A stretch of 64,000 nucleotides of DNA from Herbaspirillum sp. DW155 (GCF_037076565.1 NZ_AP029028.1:3472001-3536000); one strand, 5' to 3'. Shown: positions 28,182 to 37,726, numbered from the stretch's first letter. Notes: generated by a model from the sequence alone, not told the origin. Translations and numbers: made by a program.

Positions 28182-28922
28182 ATGAACCCTTCGCAGTCCG
28201 CTTCTTCCCCGCCCCGCCACTTCGCGCTCATCCCCGCCGCAGGCGTTGGCGCGCGCATGGGCGGCCAGATCCCCAAGCAATATATGCCGCTGGCAGGCCG
28301 CCCCATGCTGCTGCATGCGCTGCAGACCTTTGCCGCCCATGCGCGCATCGCCCATACCTTCGTGGTGGTCAGTGCCGAGGATGGCTGGATCGATGCCCTG
28401 ATGACGGCGGACCTGCTGCAGCGCGTAAGCATCCTGCGGGTCGGCGGGCCAACGCGCCAGGACAGCGTTTTCAATGGGCTCAACGCCATCCGCGACAGGG
28501 TGGACGATGCCGACTGGGTACTGGTCCATGATGCCGCACGCCCGGGACTGGACGCGCCACTGCTGGACCGTCTGCTCGATGCCCTGGCCGGCGATGCGGT
28601 CGGCGGCCTGCTGGCCTTGCCGGTGGTGGACACGCTCAAGCGCGGCGAAGGCAGCGCACCCTCCCGCTCGCAGGAAACCGTGCCGCGCGCCGGCCTGTGG
28701 GCGGCGCAGACGCCGCAGATGTTCCCCTACGCCCTGCTGCAGCGCGCCCTGCGCCAGGCGCAGGCGCAAGGCCGGCTGGGCGAGATCACCGACGACGCCA
28801 GCGCCATCGAAATGCTGGGCTTGCGCCCGCGCCTGGTGGAGGGCAGCCCCCGCAATCTGAAGGTCACGCTGGCGCAGGACGCCGCGCTGGCCGAATTCTT
28901 CCTGAAAGGTCCGCACGCATGA
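28182..28922 (+). CDS. ispD: 2-C-methyl-D-erythritol 4-phosphate cytidylyltransferase
   Basis: 246 residues. The nucleotidyltransferase signature [19 protein letters not shown] is near residue 16, then [19 protein letters not shown] and TDDASAIE. It is the CTP-dependent third step of the MEP isoprenoid pathway. Its stop overlaps the ispF start (ATGA). Confidence 0.96.
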   Translation: MNPSQSASSPPRHFALIPAAGVGARMGGQIPKQYMPLAGRPMLLHALQTFAAHARIAHTFVVVSAEDGWIDALMTADLLQRVSILRVGGPTRQDSVFNGLNAIRDRVDDADWVLVHDAARPGLDAPLLDRLLDALAGDAVGGLLALPVVDTLKRGEGSAPSRSQETVPRAGLWAAQTPQMFPYALLQRALRQAQAQGRLGEITDDASAIEMLGLRPRLVEGSPRNLKVTLAQDAALAEFFLKGPHA

Positions 28923-29422
28923 ACGCTTCTTCCCCCTTCCCTTTCCGCATCGGCCAGGGTTATGACTGCCACGCCCTGGTGGAAGGCCGCCCCCTGATCC
29001 TGGGCGGCGTCACCATTCCCCACAAGAAAGGCCTGCTGGGCCATTCAGATGCCGATGCGCTGCTGCACGCCATCACCGACGCGCTCTTCGGCGCGGCCGC
29101 GCTGGGCGACATCGGCCGCCACTTTCCCGATACCGACCCGCAGTTCAAGGGTGCCGATTCGCGCGTGCTGCTGCGCGAAGCCGCCAGACGCCTGACCGAA
29201 GCCGGCTACGCCATCGGCAACGTGGACGCCACCATCATCGCCCAGGCGCCCAAGATGGCACCGCATATTCCTGCGATGGTGGCCCATGTGGCCGCCGACC
29301 TGGGCATTTCCAGGGAGCAAGTCAATATCAAGGCGAAAACCAACGAAAAAATGGGATTTTTGGGACGTGAAGAAGGAATTGCGACCGAAGCGGTTGTGTT
29401 GATCCACCGCCAAAACGGCTGA
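28919..29422 (+). CDS. ispF: 2-C-methyl-D-erythritol 2,4-cyclodiphosphate synthase
   Basis: 167 residues. Metal site [35 protein letters not shown] and the C-terminal [17 protein letters not shown] are all present. It makes MEcPP in the same pathway as ispD and is translationally coupled to it (ATG 28919-28921 overlaps the TGA). Domain-fused IspDF proteins exist elsewhere; here the genes are separate. Confidence 0.96.
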   Translation: MNASSPFPFRIGQGYDCHALVEGRPLILGGVTIPHKKGLLGHSDADALLHAITDALFGAAALGDIGRHFPDTDPQFKGADSRVLLREAARRLTEAGYAIGNVDATIIAQAPKMAPHIPAMVAHVAADLGISREQVNIKAKTNEKMGFLGREEGIATEAVVLIHRQNG

Positions 29423-29738
29423 AAAGGCCTGTCAGAAACCGTCCGACAAGCTTGCGTAGGACACTCGCCGACACGCTGCAACCCGCACCAGACAAGGGAT
29501 TGCGGGCGACGTCATGCACCAGTTTCCGGCATGCATGGAAATCTAAAGCACCGAAAAAAACCATTAAAACTTTTAATTGAACTTTCGCGCCGAAAATGGC
29601 TTGCATTCTCGATTTAATGAGTATAATCGTCGCGTCGTTAGGATTCGAGCTGGTAGTGCGGTTCTTCGCTGTCATTCCTCCCGAGTAACGATAAAGAGCC
29701 GGGCGCAAGCCCCAATCAATTAAATTTAGGAGTCCGTA
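29423..29738 (+). other. Leader region of the cold-shock gene (316 bp)
   Basis: AT-rich non-coding stretch with a likely promoter at 29601-29627 and a ~105-nt untranslated leader ending in the ribosome site AGGAG (29728-29732). Long leaders are usual for CspA-type mRNAs, where they act as temperature-sensitive structure. The first ~175 bp after ispF show nothing recognisable. Confidence 0.6.
29601..29627 (+). promoter_or_regulatory. Probable promoter of the cold-shock gene
   Basis: TTGCAT (29601-29606) and a perfect TATAAT (29622-29627) with a short 15-bp spacer. Predicted start near 29634, giving a ~105-nt leader. Confidence 0.55.
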
Positions 29739-29945
29739 ATGGCAACTGGTACCGTCAAGTGGTTCAACGATGCAAAGGGTTTTGGTTTCATCACCCCCGA
29801 TGAAGGCGGCGAAGATCTGTTCGCTCACTTCTCGGCTATTCAATCGAATGGTTTCAAGTCCCTGAAGGAAAACCAACGCGTTTCCTTCGAAGTGACCACC
29901 GGCCCGAAGGGCAAGCAAGCTTCGAACATCGTTCCGGCTGCTTAA
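29739..29945 (+). CDS. cspA: CspA-family cold-shock protein
   Basis: 68 residues, one OB-fold. RNA-binding motifs RNP1 (KGFGFI) and RNP2 (LFAHF) are intact, with the opening [14 protein letters not shown]. It acts as an RNA chaperone/antiterminator. Strong ribosome site AGGAG and its own terminator show a monocistronic gene. Paralogues are usual in this group, so the exact csp letter is uncertain. Confidence 0.95.
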   Translation: MATGTVKWFNDAKGFGFITPDEGGEDLFAHFSAIQSNGFKSLKENQRVSFEVTTGPKGKQASNIVPAA

Positions 29946-29960
29946 GCTTTTCAAGCTGAT

Positions 29961-29991
29961 AAAAAATCCCCGACACGTCGGGGATTTTTTT
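29961..29991 (+). terminator. Rho-independent terminator of the cold-shock gene
   Basis: ATCCCCGA (29966-29973) pairs with TCGGGGAT (29978-29985), CACG loop, followed by a T7 tract. The A6 tract on the left makes it potentially bidirectional. Confidence 0.9.
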
Positions 29992-30028
29992 CGTCTGCAG
30001 CTTTGCCAATGTGAAGAAACAGACCTCG

Positions 30029-30062
30029 AAAAAATCCCCGCCCTCTTGCGAGCGGCGGGGAT
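30029..30062 (-). terminator. Rho-independent terminator of malate synthase
   Basis: ATCCCCGCC (30034-30042) pairs with GGCGGGGAT (30054-30062) around an 11-base loop. The A6 run on the left gives a T tract on the minus strand, ending the aceB transcript ~30 bp after its stop. Confidence 0.85.
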
Positions 30063-30089
30063 CTTCATTTGGACTGAAGCGAATCTGAA

Positions 30090-31676
30090 TCAGATTTCTT
30101 CGTACAGCGGCAGCGTCAGGAACTCGGCGAAGGTCTCCGAAGTGGACATTTCTTCAAAGATCCTGGCGGCACGGTCATAGGTCGGGCCATCGCCTGCCAC
30201 TTGCTTCACCTTGGCCAGCTCTTCCGGGATCATCGCACGCACCATGTCGGCAGTGACCTTGCGGCCGTCTTCCAGCTTGCCCTTGGCGCTGCGGATCCAC
30301 TGCCACACCTGGGCACGGCTGATTTCGGCGGTGGCCGCATCTTCCATCAGGTTGTGGATGGGCACGCAGCCGTTGCCGGCCAGCCAGGCACCCAGGTAAT
30401 GGATGCCGACGTTGATGTTGTAGCGCAGGCCGGCTTCGGTGATCGGGGTTTCCGGCTGGAAGTTCAACAGGTCAGCCGCCTTCACTTCGACGTCCGGACG
30501 CTGCTTTTCGAACTGGTTGGGCTTGTCGCCCAGCACGGCCACGAATTCCTTCATGGAGGCCTCGACCAGACCCGGGTGAGCCACCCAGCCGCCGTCGTAA
30601 CCGTCGGTCGCATCGCGGCGCTTGTCGTTGATGATGCCTTGCATGGCGATGGCGTTCTTTTCCGGATCGTTCTTGATCGGGATCAGCGCGCTCATGCCGC
30701 CGATGGCCGGGGCGCCGCGCTTGTGGCAGGTCTTCAGCAGCAGCAGTGCATAGGCGCGCATGAAGGGCGAGGTCATGGTGACCTTGGCGCGATCGGCCAG
30801 GCAGAAGTCCTTGTCGTTCTTGAACTTCTTGATGCAGGAGAAGATGTAATCCCAACGGCCGGCGTTCAGGCCCGCGCTGTGCTCGCGCAGTTCGTACAGG
30901 ATTTCTTCCATCTCGAAGGCGGCGGTGATGGTCTCGATCAGCACGGTGGCCTTGATGGTGCCCTGCGGCAGGCCGATCTCGTTCTGGGCCATCACGAAGA
31001 TATCGTTCCACAGACGGGCTTCCAGGTGCGATTCCATCTTGGGCAGATAGAAGTACGGACCGGCGCCGCGTGCCAGCTGTTCCTTGGCGTTGTGGAACAG
31101 GAACAGGGCGAAGTCGAAGATGCCGCCGGAGATACGCTTGCCGTCGAGGGTGACGTGCTTTTCATCCAGGTGCCAGCCGCGCGGACGCACCACCAGGGTG
31201 GCGATCTTGTCGTTGAGCTTGTAGCTCTTGCCATTGGACTCCAGCGAAATGGTGCGGCGGATCGCGTCATACAGGTTGATCTGGCCGCTGATCTGGTTGT
31301 CCCACACCGGCGAGTTGGAATCCTCGAAGTCGGTCATGTAGCTGTCGGCGCCCGAGTTGAAGGCGTTGATGACCATCTTGCGCTCGACCGGGCCGGTGAT
31401 TTCCACACGGCGGCACTTCAGGGCTTCTGGGATGGGAGCGATCTTCCAGTCGCCGCTGCGGATGGATTCGGTTTCCTTCAGGAAGTCGGGGCGCTCGCCG
31501 GCGTCCAGGCGCTTGACGCGCTCGGCACGGGCGGCCAGCAGTTCCTGGCGGCGGCCTTCGAAGGCGCGCGAGAGCTTGGCGACCAGCGACAGGGCTTCAA
31601 AGGTCAGGATGTTCTCGTAACCCGGCTTGATCTCGCCGGAGATTTCCATGCCGGTGGGCAGCTTCAGTTGCGTCAT
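30090..31676 (-). CDS. aceB: Malate synthase A
   Basis: 528 residues from ATG 31676, preceded by GAGGAG. Conserved blocks include DFEDSNSPVW, VVRPRGWHLDEKHV, LPKMESHLEARLWNDIF, TVLIETITAAFEMEEILYELREHSAGLNAGRWDY-type region and GYDGGWVAHPGLV. It condenses glyoxylate with acetyl-CoA in the glyoxylate shunt, so it supports growth on acetate, fatty acids or stored PHB. A divergent LysR gene lies 253 bp away and may regulate it. aceA is not in the window. Confidence 0.96.
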   Translation of the reverse strand: MTQLKLPTGMEISGEIKPGYENILTFEALSLVAKLSRAFEGRRQELLAARAERVKRLDAGERPDFLKETESIRSGDWKIAPIPEALKCRRVEITGPVERKMVINAFNSGADSYMTDFEDSNSPVWDNQISGQINLYDAIRRTISLESNGKSYKLNDKIATLVVRPRGWHLDEKHVTLDGKRISGGIFDFALFLFHNAKEQLARGAGPYFYLPKMESHLEARLWNDIFVMAQNEIGLPQGTIKATVLIETITAAFEMEEILYELREHSAGLNAGRWDYIFSCIKKFKNDKDFCLADRAKVTMTSPFMRAYALLLLKTCHKRGAPAIGGMSALIPIKNDPEKNAIAMQGIINDKRRDATDGYDGGWVAHPGLVEASMKEFVAVLGDKPNQFEKQRPDVEVKAADLLNFQPETPITEAGLRYNINVGIHYLGAWLAGNGCVPIHNLMEDAATAEISRAQVWQWIRSAKGKLEDGRKVTADMVRAMIPEELAKVKQVAGDGPTYDRAARIFEEMSTSETFAEFLTLPLYEEI

Positions 31677-31929
31677 GCTGGACTCCTCAAAAAGAAAAAT
31701 GGACTGGGTGATATTGTTTTCATGATTGTGCCTGAGAGCGTGCAGCTTTTTGCATCGCATCAGACACTTTATGTACGCAGTATATTTAAACCAAATCGAT
31801 ATGAGTGAAAGCTTTTATCAATTTATCTTTGCGTTTTAGTCACAAGTGAGCGGATAATGCCGACATCGCGCCCAGCCAAGGCCGGCGCGGCTTTGCTGCC
31901 CGTTTCAGGGCGTTTTCAGGGGGTAGCGC

Positions 31930-32838
31930 ATGGACCAGTTCAAACAGATTTCCACCTTTGCCGAGGTGGCCGCCCGCGGCAGTCTCTCGGCCGCTGCACG
32001 CGCCGAGGGCATCGCCCCGGCCATGATCGGCCGCCGGCTGGATGCGCTGGAGGAACGTTTGGGCGTCAAACTGCTGCAGCGGACCACGCGCAAGATCGTG
32101 CTCACCAACGAGGGCGCGGCCTTTCTGGAAGACTGCCAGCGCATCCTGGCCGACCTGGAGGATGCCGAATCGGCCGTCTCCGAACGCAGCGCACGCGCCA
32201 GCGGGCAGTTGCTGATTTCGGCCCCGGCCGGTTTCGGGCGCCAGCACGTGGCGCCGCTGGTCCCCTCCTTCCTGGCCGAGCACCGCGACGTCACGCTCAC
32301 GCTGAACCTGAACGACCGCATCGCCGACGTCATCGGCGAAGGCATCGACGTGGCCATCCGCATCGCCACGCTGACCGATTCCAACCTGGTCAGCGTGAAA
32401 CTGGCCGAGAACCATCGCGTCATCGTCGCCGCGCCGTCCTACCTGCGACGTCATGGCACCCCGCAAACCCCGGATGAACTGGTGCGTCACAACTGCCTGG
32501 CCATGAGCAGCGAGGGCAGCCAGCGCGGCTGGACCTTGAAGCACTCAGGCAAAGTGAGCGTCTACAAGGTCGGGGGCAACATGGTCTGCAACGATGGCGA
32601 AGTGCTGCACAACTGGGCCCTGGCCGGGCGTGGCCTGGCCTGGCGTTCGATGTGGGAAGTCGGTGCGGCCATCGAGGCCGGCGAGCTGGTGACGGTGCTG
32701 GACAAGTTTGCCGCGCCGGCGCCGTCCATCTATGCGGTATTTGCGCAGCGGCGCCATTTGCCGCTGCGCATTCGCGCCTTCGTGGATTTTCTGCGGCATG
32801 CCTATGCGCAGCCGGAGTACTGGAAACAGCGGGTCTGA
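31930..32838 (+). CDS. LysR-family transcriptional regulator next to aceB
   Basis: 302 residues. Winged HTH (FKQISTFAEVAARGSLSAAARAEGIAPAMIGRRLDALEERLGVKLLQRTTR in pieces across residues 4-55), then the substrate-binding domain of the AaeR/DmlR type (IADVIGEGIDVAIRIATLTDSNLVSVKLAE region). Divergent from aceB; control of the glyoxylate shunt is a reasonable inference from position only. Confidence 0.9.
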   Translation: MDQFKQISTFAEVAARGSLSAAARAEGIAPAMIGRRLDALEERLGVKLLQRTTRKIVLTNEGAAFLEDCQRILADLEDAESAVSERSARASGQLLISAPAGFGRQHVAPLVPSFLAEHRDVTLTLNLNDRIADVIGEGIDVAIRIATLTDSNLVSVKLAENHRVIVAAPSYLRRHGTPQTPDELVRHNCLAMSSEGSQRGWTLKHSGKVSVYKVGGNMVCNDGEVLHNWALAGRGLAWRSMWEVGAAIEAGELVTVLDKFAAPAPSIYAVFAQRRHLPLRIRAFVDFLRHAYAQPEYWKQRV

Positions 32839-32866
32839 GCCCGCTCCGGTGAGGCGGATGTTCAGC

Positions 32867-34477
32867 TCAGCGCGGCAGCGTCGGGCTGGCCGGCGTCACA
32901 TCGATCTCCGGGCGCACCAGCACCTCGGCTTCACTGAGCCGGAACACGCCGACCGTCTGCGCCAGCCGCCCTGCCTGGTTCTGCATTGACGCCGCTGCCG
33001 CTGCAGCCTGTTCCACCAGGGCCGCATTCTGCTGCGTCATCTGGTCCATCTGCGTGATGGCCAGGTTGATCTGTTCGATGCCGGTGGTCTGCTCGGCGCT
33101 GGCGGCACTGATTTCGGTCACGATATCGGTCACATGGCGCACACTGCTGACCACTTCCTGCATGGTGGTGCCGGCCTGCTCGACCAGGCGGCTGCCGTCG
33201 CCGACCTTCTCCACCGAGTCATTGATCAATTCCTTGATTTCCTTGGCCGCCGAGGCCGAGCGCTGGGCCAGCGAGCGCACTTCCGAGGCCACCACCGCAA
33301 AGCCGCGTCCCTGCTCGCCGGCACGTGCCGCTTCCACCGCCGCATTGAGCGCCAGGATATTGGTCTGGAAGGCGATGCCGTCGATCACGCTGATGATGTC
33401 CACGATCTTGCGCGAGGACGCATTGATGGCACCCATGGTATCGACCACCTGGCTGACCACCCCGCCGCCCTGTTCGGCCACGCTGGAGGCTGACTGCGCC
33501 AGCTGGGCCGCCTGGCGCGCATTGTCGGCGTTCTGACGCACGGTGGAGATCAGCTCCTCCATGGCCGAGGCGGTTTCTTCGAGCGAACTGGCCTGCTGCT
33601 CGGTGCGGCCGGACAGGTCCAAGTTGCCGGCGGCGATCTCGGCCGAGGCCGTACTGATGGTATCGGTGCCAGTGCGCACGTTGGAGACGATGCCGCGCAG
33701 GCTGTCGTTCATGTCCTTGAGCGATTGCAGCAGCTGGCCGGTCTCGTCGGTGGAAGTGACTTGCACCTGGGTCGCCAGGTCTCCCTCGGCGACCTTGCGC
33801 GACACTATCACGGCCTTCTGCAAGGGCTTGGTGATGCCCAGCGTGAGATAGCGCGCCAGCACGATGCCCAGCAGCAGGATCAGGCCTTCCAGCACCAGGA
33901 TCAGGACGCGGCTCTGGACAGCGATGTTGTCGATCTCACTGGCGGTGTCATCGATGGCCTTGCGCTGGATGTCAACCATCTGACGCATCAACTGCTGGTA
34001 TGTCGCCGATCCCGGTACAAACACCTTCTCCAGCACGCGCATGGCTTCGTCCAGGTTGCCGGCGGCCTTGAGCTTGACGATCTCGTCGCGCGAAGACAGG
34101 TAGACCTTGCGCTGCTCGCTGATCTTCTGGAACAGCGACTTCTCTTCCGGAGTGACCAGCAAGGCTTCGACCTGCTTTTGGTACTCACCCGAGATCTTGC
34201 TCGATGCCGCTGCCTCCTCGGCGAAATAGGCGGCCAGCGTAAGATCGCTGCTCTTGGCGATGGCCAGCGTGCGGCGGATACCGGCGGTGACGTTGGTATA
34301 CCAGTCGGCCATGATACGTTCCGTCTTGAGCGGATCATTCATCATCTCGCGCGTGGCCGTGGCGACCTGCTCCAGCCGCCACAGGCTGATACCCGCCACG
34401 ACCACCGAAAAGGCCAGGATGACGGCAAAGCCCAGCGTAAGGCGCTTGCCAATGTTCATGTTGCCAAGGATATTCAT
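32867..34477 (-). CDS. Methyl-accepting chemotaxis protein
   Basis: 536 residues. TM1 at about 12-32, four-helix-bundle sensor domain to ~185, TM2 at about 190-212, HAMP, and a signalling domain nearly identical to that of the chemoreceptor at 7189-9234 (tip sequence [20 protein letters not shown]). Unlike that gene it ends normally (VTPASPTLPR). No CheR-docking pentapeptide is seen. It faces the LysR gene convergently with a 28-bp gap. Confidence 0.93.
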   Translation of the reverse strand: MNILGNMNIGKRLTLGFAVILAFSVVVAGISLWRLEQVATATREMMNDPLKTERIMADWYTNVTAGIRRTLAIAKSSDLTLAAYFAEEAAASSKISGEYQKQVEALLVTPEEKSLFQKISEQRKVYLSSRDEIVKLKAAGNLDEAMRVLEKVFVPGSATYQQLMRQMVDIQRKAIDDTASEIDNIAVQSRVLILVLEGLILLLGIVLARYLTLGITKPLQKAVIVSRKVAEGDLATQVQVTSTDETGQLLQSLKDMNDSLRGIVSNVRTGTDTISTASAEIAAGNLDLSGRTEQQASSLEETASAMEELISTVRQNADNARQAAQLAQSASSVAEQGGGVVSQVVDTMGAINASSRKIVDIISVIDGIAFQTNILALNAAVEAARAGEQGRGFAVVASEVRSLAQRSASAAKEIKELINDSVEKVGDGSRLVEQAGTTMQEVVSSVRHVTDIVTEISAASAEQTTGIEQINLAITQMDQMTQQNAALVEQAAAAAASMQNQAGRLAQTVGVFRLSEAEVLVRPEIDVTPASPTLPR

Positions 34478-35158
34478 GTGAGGTCCGCCCCTACCGAAGC
34501 TTCCAGCGCAGAAGCCCGAATTGTTATCTTGATTATTGTTGTCACCGCGACAGTCCCCGACCGCCGCTGCTCTGCACTATGGCACGCCGGGTCGGTCAGG
34601 ACAAGTCAGCTAAACGCTGAACAGATGTGCATTGGCGGCTCTCTTCCCCTGCAAGGGGAAAGCCTGGCGCGCCTGCCCCGAAGCACGGGAAACCGCTCGC
34701 CTCATCCCTGTTGGTCGGGCAACGCGACATCGCCTCGCCCCAGCGTGGATGGCCTTGAGGGGCGGGGAAATGAGCCATATGAACGAAGCTTCGCCAGGGT
34801 GACCAATTCGGCCTTCAACAGGCTCAAGCCGTAATGCCGGGGTGAAGATTCAGGACAAAATCTGACGGCCCCTGTCGGCCAGCAAGTTGATCCATGTGAG
34901 GGGAGCCTGCGGATAGCGCCAGGGCAATACCTGACCATCTGTGCTGTCTTTACAGCCTGCATATTGCTTAACTCCCTTCTTGCCCCTACTCTTGCAGGCC
35001 CGCCCTGCCCGACCTGCCGCATTGATCCGGATGCGCCTGCCGGGCGATGGCGACACAATATTGCGCACGCTCATCCGTCTGCGCAGACACAGCGCCCCGC
35101 AGCGACATCGGGCGCGATGAACCCGCCGGTTCGCCGGCCGATACGCCAAGGAGTCCCT
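34478..35158. other. 681-bp region with no supported gene
   Basis: Between the divergent chemoreceptor and the MFS gene. Short open frames exist on both strands (for example 34702-35058 minus) but have no recognisable domain, no good ribosome site and biased composition. A ribosome site AAGGAG (35148-35153) at its right end serves the MFS gene. I see no RNA gene or repeat here. Confidence 0.5.
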
Positions 35159-36457
35159 TTGAGTCAGCCCCCTGTCCGCCCACCCGCCAGCGCCTCCGGC
35201 CAGACGGGTTTCACACGCTACCAGACCACCGTGGCAGGTCTGCTGGCCTTCCTCCAATTCGCGGTCATTCTCGACTTCATGCTGATGTCGCCGCTGGGTG
35301 CGGTGATCATGCCGGCCATGGCGATCACGCCGCAGCAGTTCGGGCTGGTGGTGTCGGCCTATGCCTTCAGCGCCGGCGCCTCAGGCTTGCTCACGGCCGG
35401 CTTCGCCGATCGCTTCGACCGCAAGCGGCTGTTGCTGTTCTTCTACAGCGGCTTCGTGCTGGGCACCGTGTGGTGCGGGCTGGCGCAGAGTTTCGAAAGC
35501 CTCCTGGTGGCGCGCATCGCCACCGGGCTCTTCGGCGGCGTGATCGGCTCCATCACCCTGGCCATTGCCACCGACCTGTTTGCACCGCACCTGCGCGGGC
35601 GCGTCATGGGGATCATCCAGACTTCCTTCGCGGCCAGCCAGGTGCTCGGCATCCCGATCGGGCTCTACCTGTCCAATACCTGGAACTGGCATGTCCCCTT
35701 CCTGGCCATGGCTGGGCTGGGTCTGGTGGGTGGCCTGGTGGTCAGTATCAAGATGCAGCCGGTGGACGGCCACCTCAAGCTCAGGCAGGAACACTCGGCC
35801 TGGATGCACCTGTATCACACCATCACCGAGCCGCGCTATCTGGTCGCCTTTGCCACTACGGCCCTGCTGATGACGGGCGGCTTCATGCTCATGCCCTTCA
35901 GCAGCGCCTATCTGGTGGGCAACCTCGGCATCAATCTGCACCATCTGCCGACGGTCTATCTGGTGACCGGGATGTGCACCATCGTCTTCGGTCCGCTGAT
36001 CGGACGCGCCGCCGACAAGGTGGGCAAATTCCGGGTCTTCCTCTTCGGCGCCACGCTCTCCACCATCATGGTGCTGATCTATACGCACCTGGGGCCGGTG
36101 ACGGTGCCCATGATCGTGTTGATCAATGCGGTGCTGTTCCTGGGGATCTTCTCGCGCATGATCCCGTTCCAGGCGCTGGTGGCCTCCGTGCCCGCCCCGC
36201 AGCAGCGTGGCTCCTTCAACGCCATCAGCGCTTCGATCCAGCAGCTCTCTGGTGGCGTGGCCTCGGTCGTGGCCGGCCATATCGTCACGCTCGGTGCGGA
36301 CGGTCGCCTGCAGCATTTCGATGTGGTCGGTTACGTGATCGTGGGGACCACTCTGCTGGCCTCGCTGCTGGTGTGGCGGCTCAATCGCGATGTACAGGCA
36401 CGTGCAGCGGCCAGCGCACAGGCCGCCGCCGAACCGGCCGGTGCTGCCGGTCACTGA
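35159..36457 (+). CDS. MFS transporter (DHA1-like drug/sugar exporter family)
   Basis: 432 residues with about 12 hydrophobic segments; the loop 2-3 motif is GFADRFDRKRLLLFF. I place the start at TTG 35159 because a perfect AAGGAG lies 5 nt upstream; an ATG at 35117 would add 14 residues without a ribosome site. A C-terminal Ala-rich cytoplasmic tail follows the last helix. Similar to AraJ/YdhP-type exporters; substrate unknown. It converges on the XRE gene pair. Confidence 0.85.
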   Translation: MSQPPVRPPASASGQTGFTRYQTTVAGLLAFLQFAVILDFMLMSPLGAVIMPAMAITPQQFGLVVSAYAFSAGASGLLTAGFADRFDRKRLLLFFYSGFVLGTVWCGLAQSFESLLVARIATGLFGGVIGSITLAIATDLFAPHLRGRVMGIIQTSFAASQVLGIPIGLYLSNTWNWHVPFLAMAGLGLVGGLVVSIKMQPVDGHLKLRQEHSAWMHLYHTITEPRYLVAFATTALLMTGGFMLMPFSSAYLVGNLGINLHHLPTVYLVTGMCTIVFGPLIGRAADKVGKFRVFLFGATLSTIMVLIYTHLGPVTVPMIVLINAVLFLGIFSRMIPFQALVASVPAPQQRGSFNAISASIQQLSGGVASVVAGHIVTLGADGRLQHFDVVGYVIVGTTLLASLLVWRLNRDVQARAAASAQAAAEPAGAAGH

Positions 36458-36472
36458 CGCAGCGCTGCACGC

Positions 36473-36808
36473 TCAGGAGGTAGTGCGAGCGGCATAACTG
36501 GCGAGGCTGCGGATGATTTCGCGCCCCTGCAAATCGACGCGGCAATAGTGATCGACCAGTTGCCGCACGTCCGCATCGCTCTCCTGCGGCAGCACTTCGG
36601 GTTCGCTGCCGGTGAGCAGCCAGTTGATGTCGACGGCGAATTCGCGATAGAGCTGCAGCAGCAGCTCGCCACCCGGCATGGCCTTGCCGGCTTCCAGCCA
36701 GCTGATGTGGCCGGTGGAGGTATGCAGGCGCTGTCCCAGTTCCCGCTGGCTCAGGCCGTGTGCGAGCCGGATCTCCTTGATCCGGCCGCCGATTTCTTCA
36801 CTGAACAT
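36473..36808 (-). CDS. XRE-family helix-turn-helix regulator (second of a related pair)
   Basis: 111 residues from ATG 36808, preceded by AGAGGAGAGG. A HTH_3 domain (GGRIKEIRLAHGLSQRELGQRLHTSTGHISWLEAGKAMPGG spread over ~5-45) is followed by a short segment EFAVDINWLLTG and a C-terminal helix bundle. The protein resembles the gene immediately upstream (36918-37322) in the same domain order, especially the MPGG..L and INWLLTG motifs. Probably a repressor; targets may be the adhesin/secretion genes upstream. Confidence 0.85.
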   Translation of the reverse strand: MFSEEIGGRIKEIRLAHGLSQRELGQRLHTSTGHISWLEAGKAMPGGELLLQLYREFAVDINWLLTGSEPEVLPQESDADVRQLVDHYCRVDLQGREIIRSLASYAARTTS

Positions 36809-36917
36809 ATCCTCTCCTCTGTACGGGCCTGCCCGTGTGTTCTGCCCGCAACCCTGTGAGTCGGACGGCTGCCAGCCACTGCCCACGGCAGTCGCCGGCC
36901 AGCCGGGCCCCCTGTCT

Positions 36918-37322
36918 TCAGCCATTCCTGCTCACCAGGAAACTGGCCACTGCCATCACCAGGGACTTGCCGCGTTCTGTCGCGCGGATGTAATCCCCGA
37001 TGAGCACCTTGACGTGAAAGCCGTGGCGCGGCGGCAATTCATGCTCCAGCCCCGTCAGCAGCCAGTTGATGTTGACGTCGAACTCGCGGTGCAACGAGCG
37101 CAGGAAGCGCCCGCCGGGCATGCTGTGTCCCAGTTCCACGCAACTGATGTAGGCCCCCGAAGTCCCCAGGCGGCTGGCGAAGTCGCGCTGGTTCAGGCCG
37201 CTCATCATGCGCGTGGACTTGAGGCGCTCGCCGATGGCCTGCTTGCAGCTGCGCGCGGGTTCGGCCCCGTGCGCGGCGGCAGGCGCGTCTGTCGGCATGG
37301 GCAGGTCAGCTGACTCATCCAT
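36918..37322 (-). CDS. XRE-family helix-turn-helix regulator (first of a related pair)
   Basis: 134 residues from ATG 37322. A ~25-residue acidic/Ala-rich N-terminus precedes the HTH (IGERLKSTRMMSGLNQRDFASRLGTSGAYIS region) and EFDVNINWLLTG. It starts 2 bp after the stop of the unknown 130-aa gene, so it is in the same operon as the MotB-like protein. A regulator embedded in a secretion/adhesin operon suggests autoregulation. Confidence 0.85.
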   Translation of the reverse strand: MDESADLPMPTDAPAAAHGAEPARSCKQAIGERLKSTRMMSGLNQRDFASRLGTSGAYISCVELGHSMPGGRFLRSLHREFDVNINWLLTGLEHELPPRHGFHVKVLIGDYIRATERGKSLVMAVASFLVSRNG

Positions 37323-37324
37323 GC

Positions 37325-37717
37325 TCAACCTCCGAACGGAAACGTGGAACCATGATGCCATTGCGGTAGCGGCCTGCCTTCCACGTCAGCCACATGCAGT
37401 TGCGCGCCGACGCTGGAACCGGACTGGTTCAGGAAGTCGAACTGTTCACTCTGCATGAAGATCTGCTGCAAGGTCAGTACGCCATCACTGAACTCCAGAC
37501 GCCGGTTGGGGTTCACCAGCGCATCCAGCGCGCCTTCGCGCAGCAAGATCTGGCCACCGCTGCGCAGCACCAGCAAGAGATCGATGCCCAGGCTGCGCAC
37601 GTCCTTGATCGTTTCGATCGAGATCTTGCGCAGGGCGGTACCGGCTTGCGTGACGTCCAGCGTATAGGTGGTCTTGCCGACCAGGGCTTCCTCAATGGAA
37701 CTTGCGGCTTCAGACAT
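37325..37717 (-). CDS. Unknown protein of the adhesin/secretion locus
   Basis: 130 residues, no membrane segment or signal peptide. The pattern is beta-rich: TTYTLDVTQAGTALRKISI, LLLVLRSGGQILLREGALDAL, LEFSDGVLTLQQIF. It recalls the small beta-rich prefix region of BapA/LapA-type adhesins, which here would be a separate protein, but similarity is only by eye. It is 9 bp after the MotB-like gene and 2 bp before the XRE gene. Confidence 0.65.
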   Translation of the reverse strand: MSEAASSIEEALVGKTTYTLDVTQAGTALRKISIETIKDVRSLGIDLLLVLRSGGQILLREGALDALVNPNRRLEFSDGVLTLQQIFMQSEQFDFLNQSGSSVGAQLHVADVEGRPLPQWHHGSTFPFGG

Positions 37718-37726
37718 CGGGCCTCC

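Noticed and set aside
34702-35058. A 118-codon minus-strand frame in the non-coding region
   Set aside because: No domain, no good ribosome site, and low-complexity composition.
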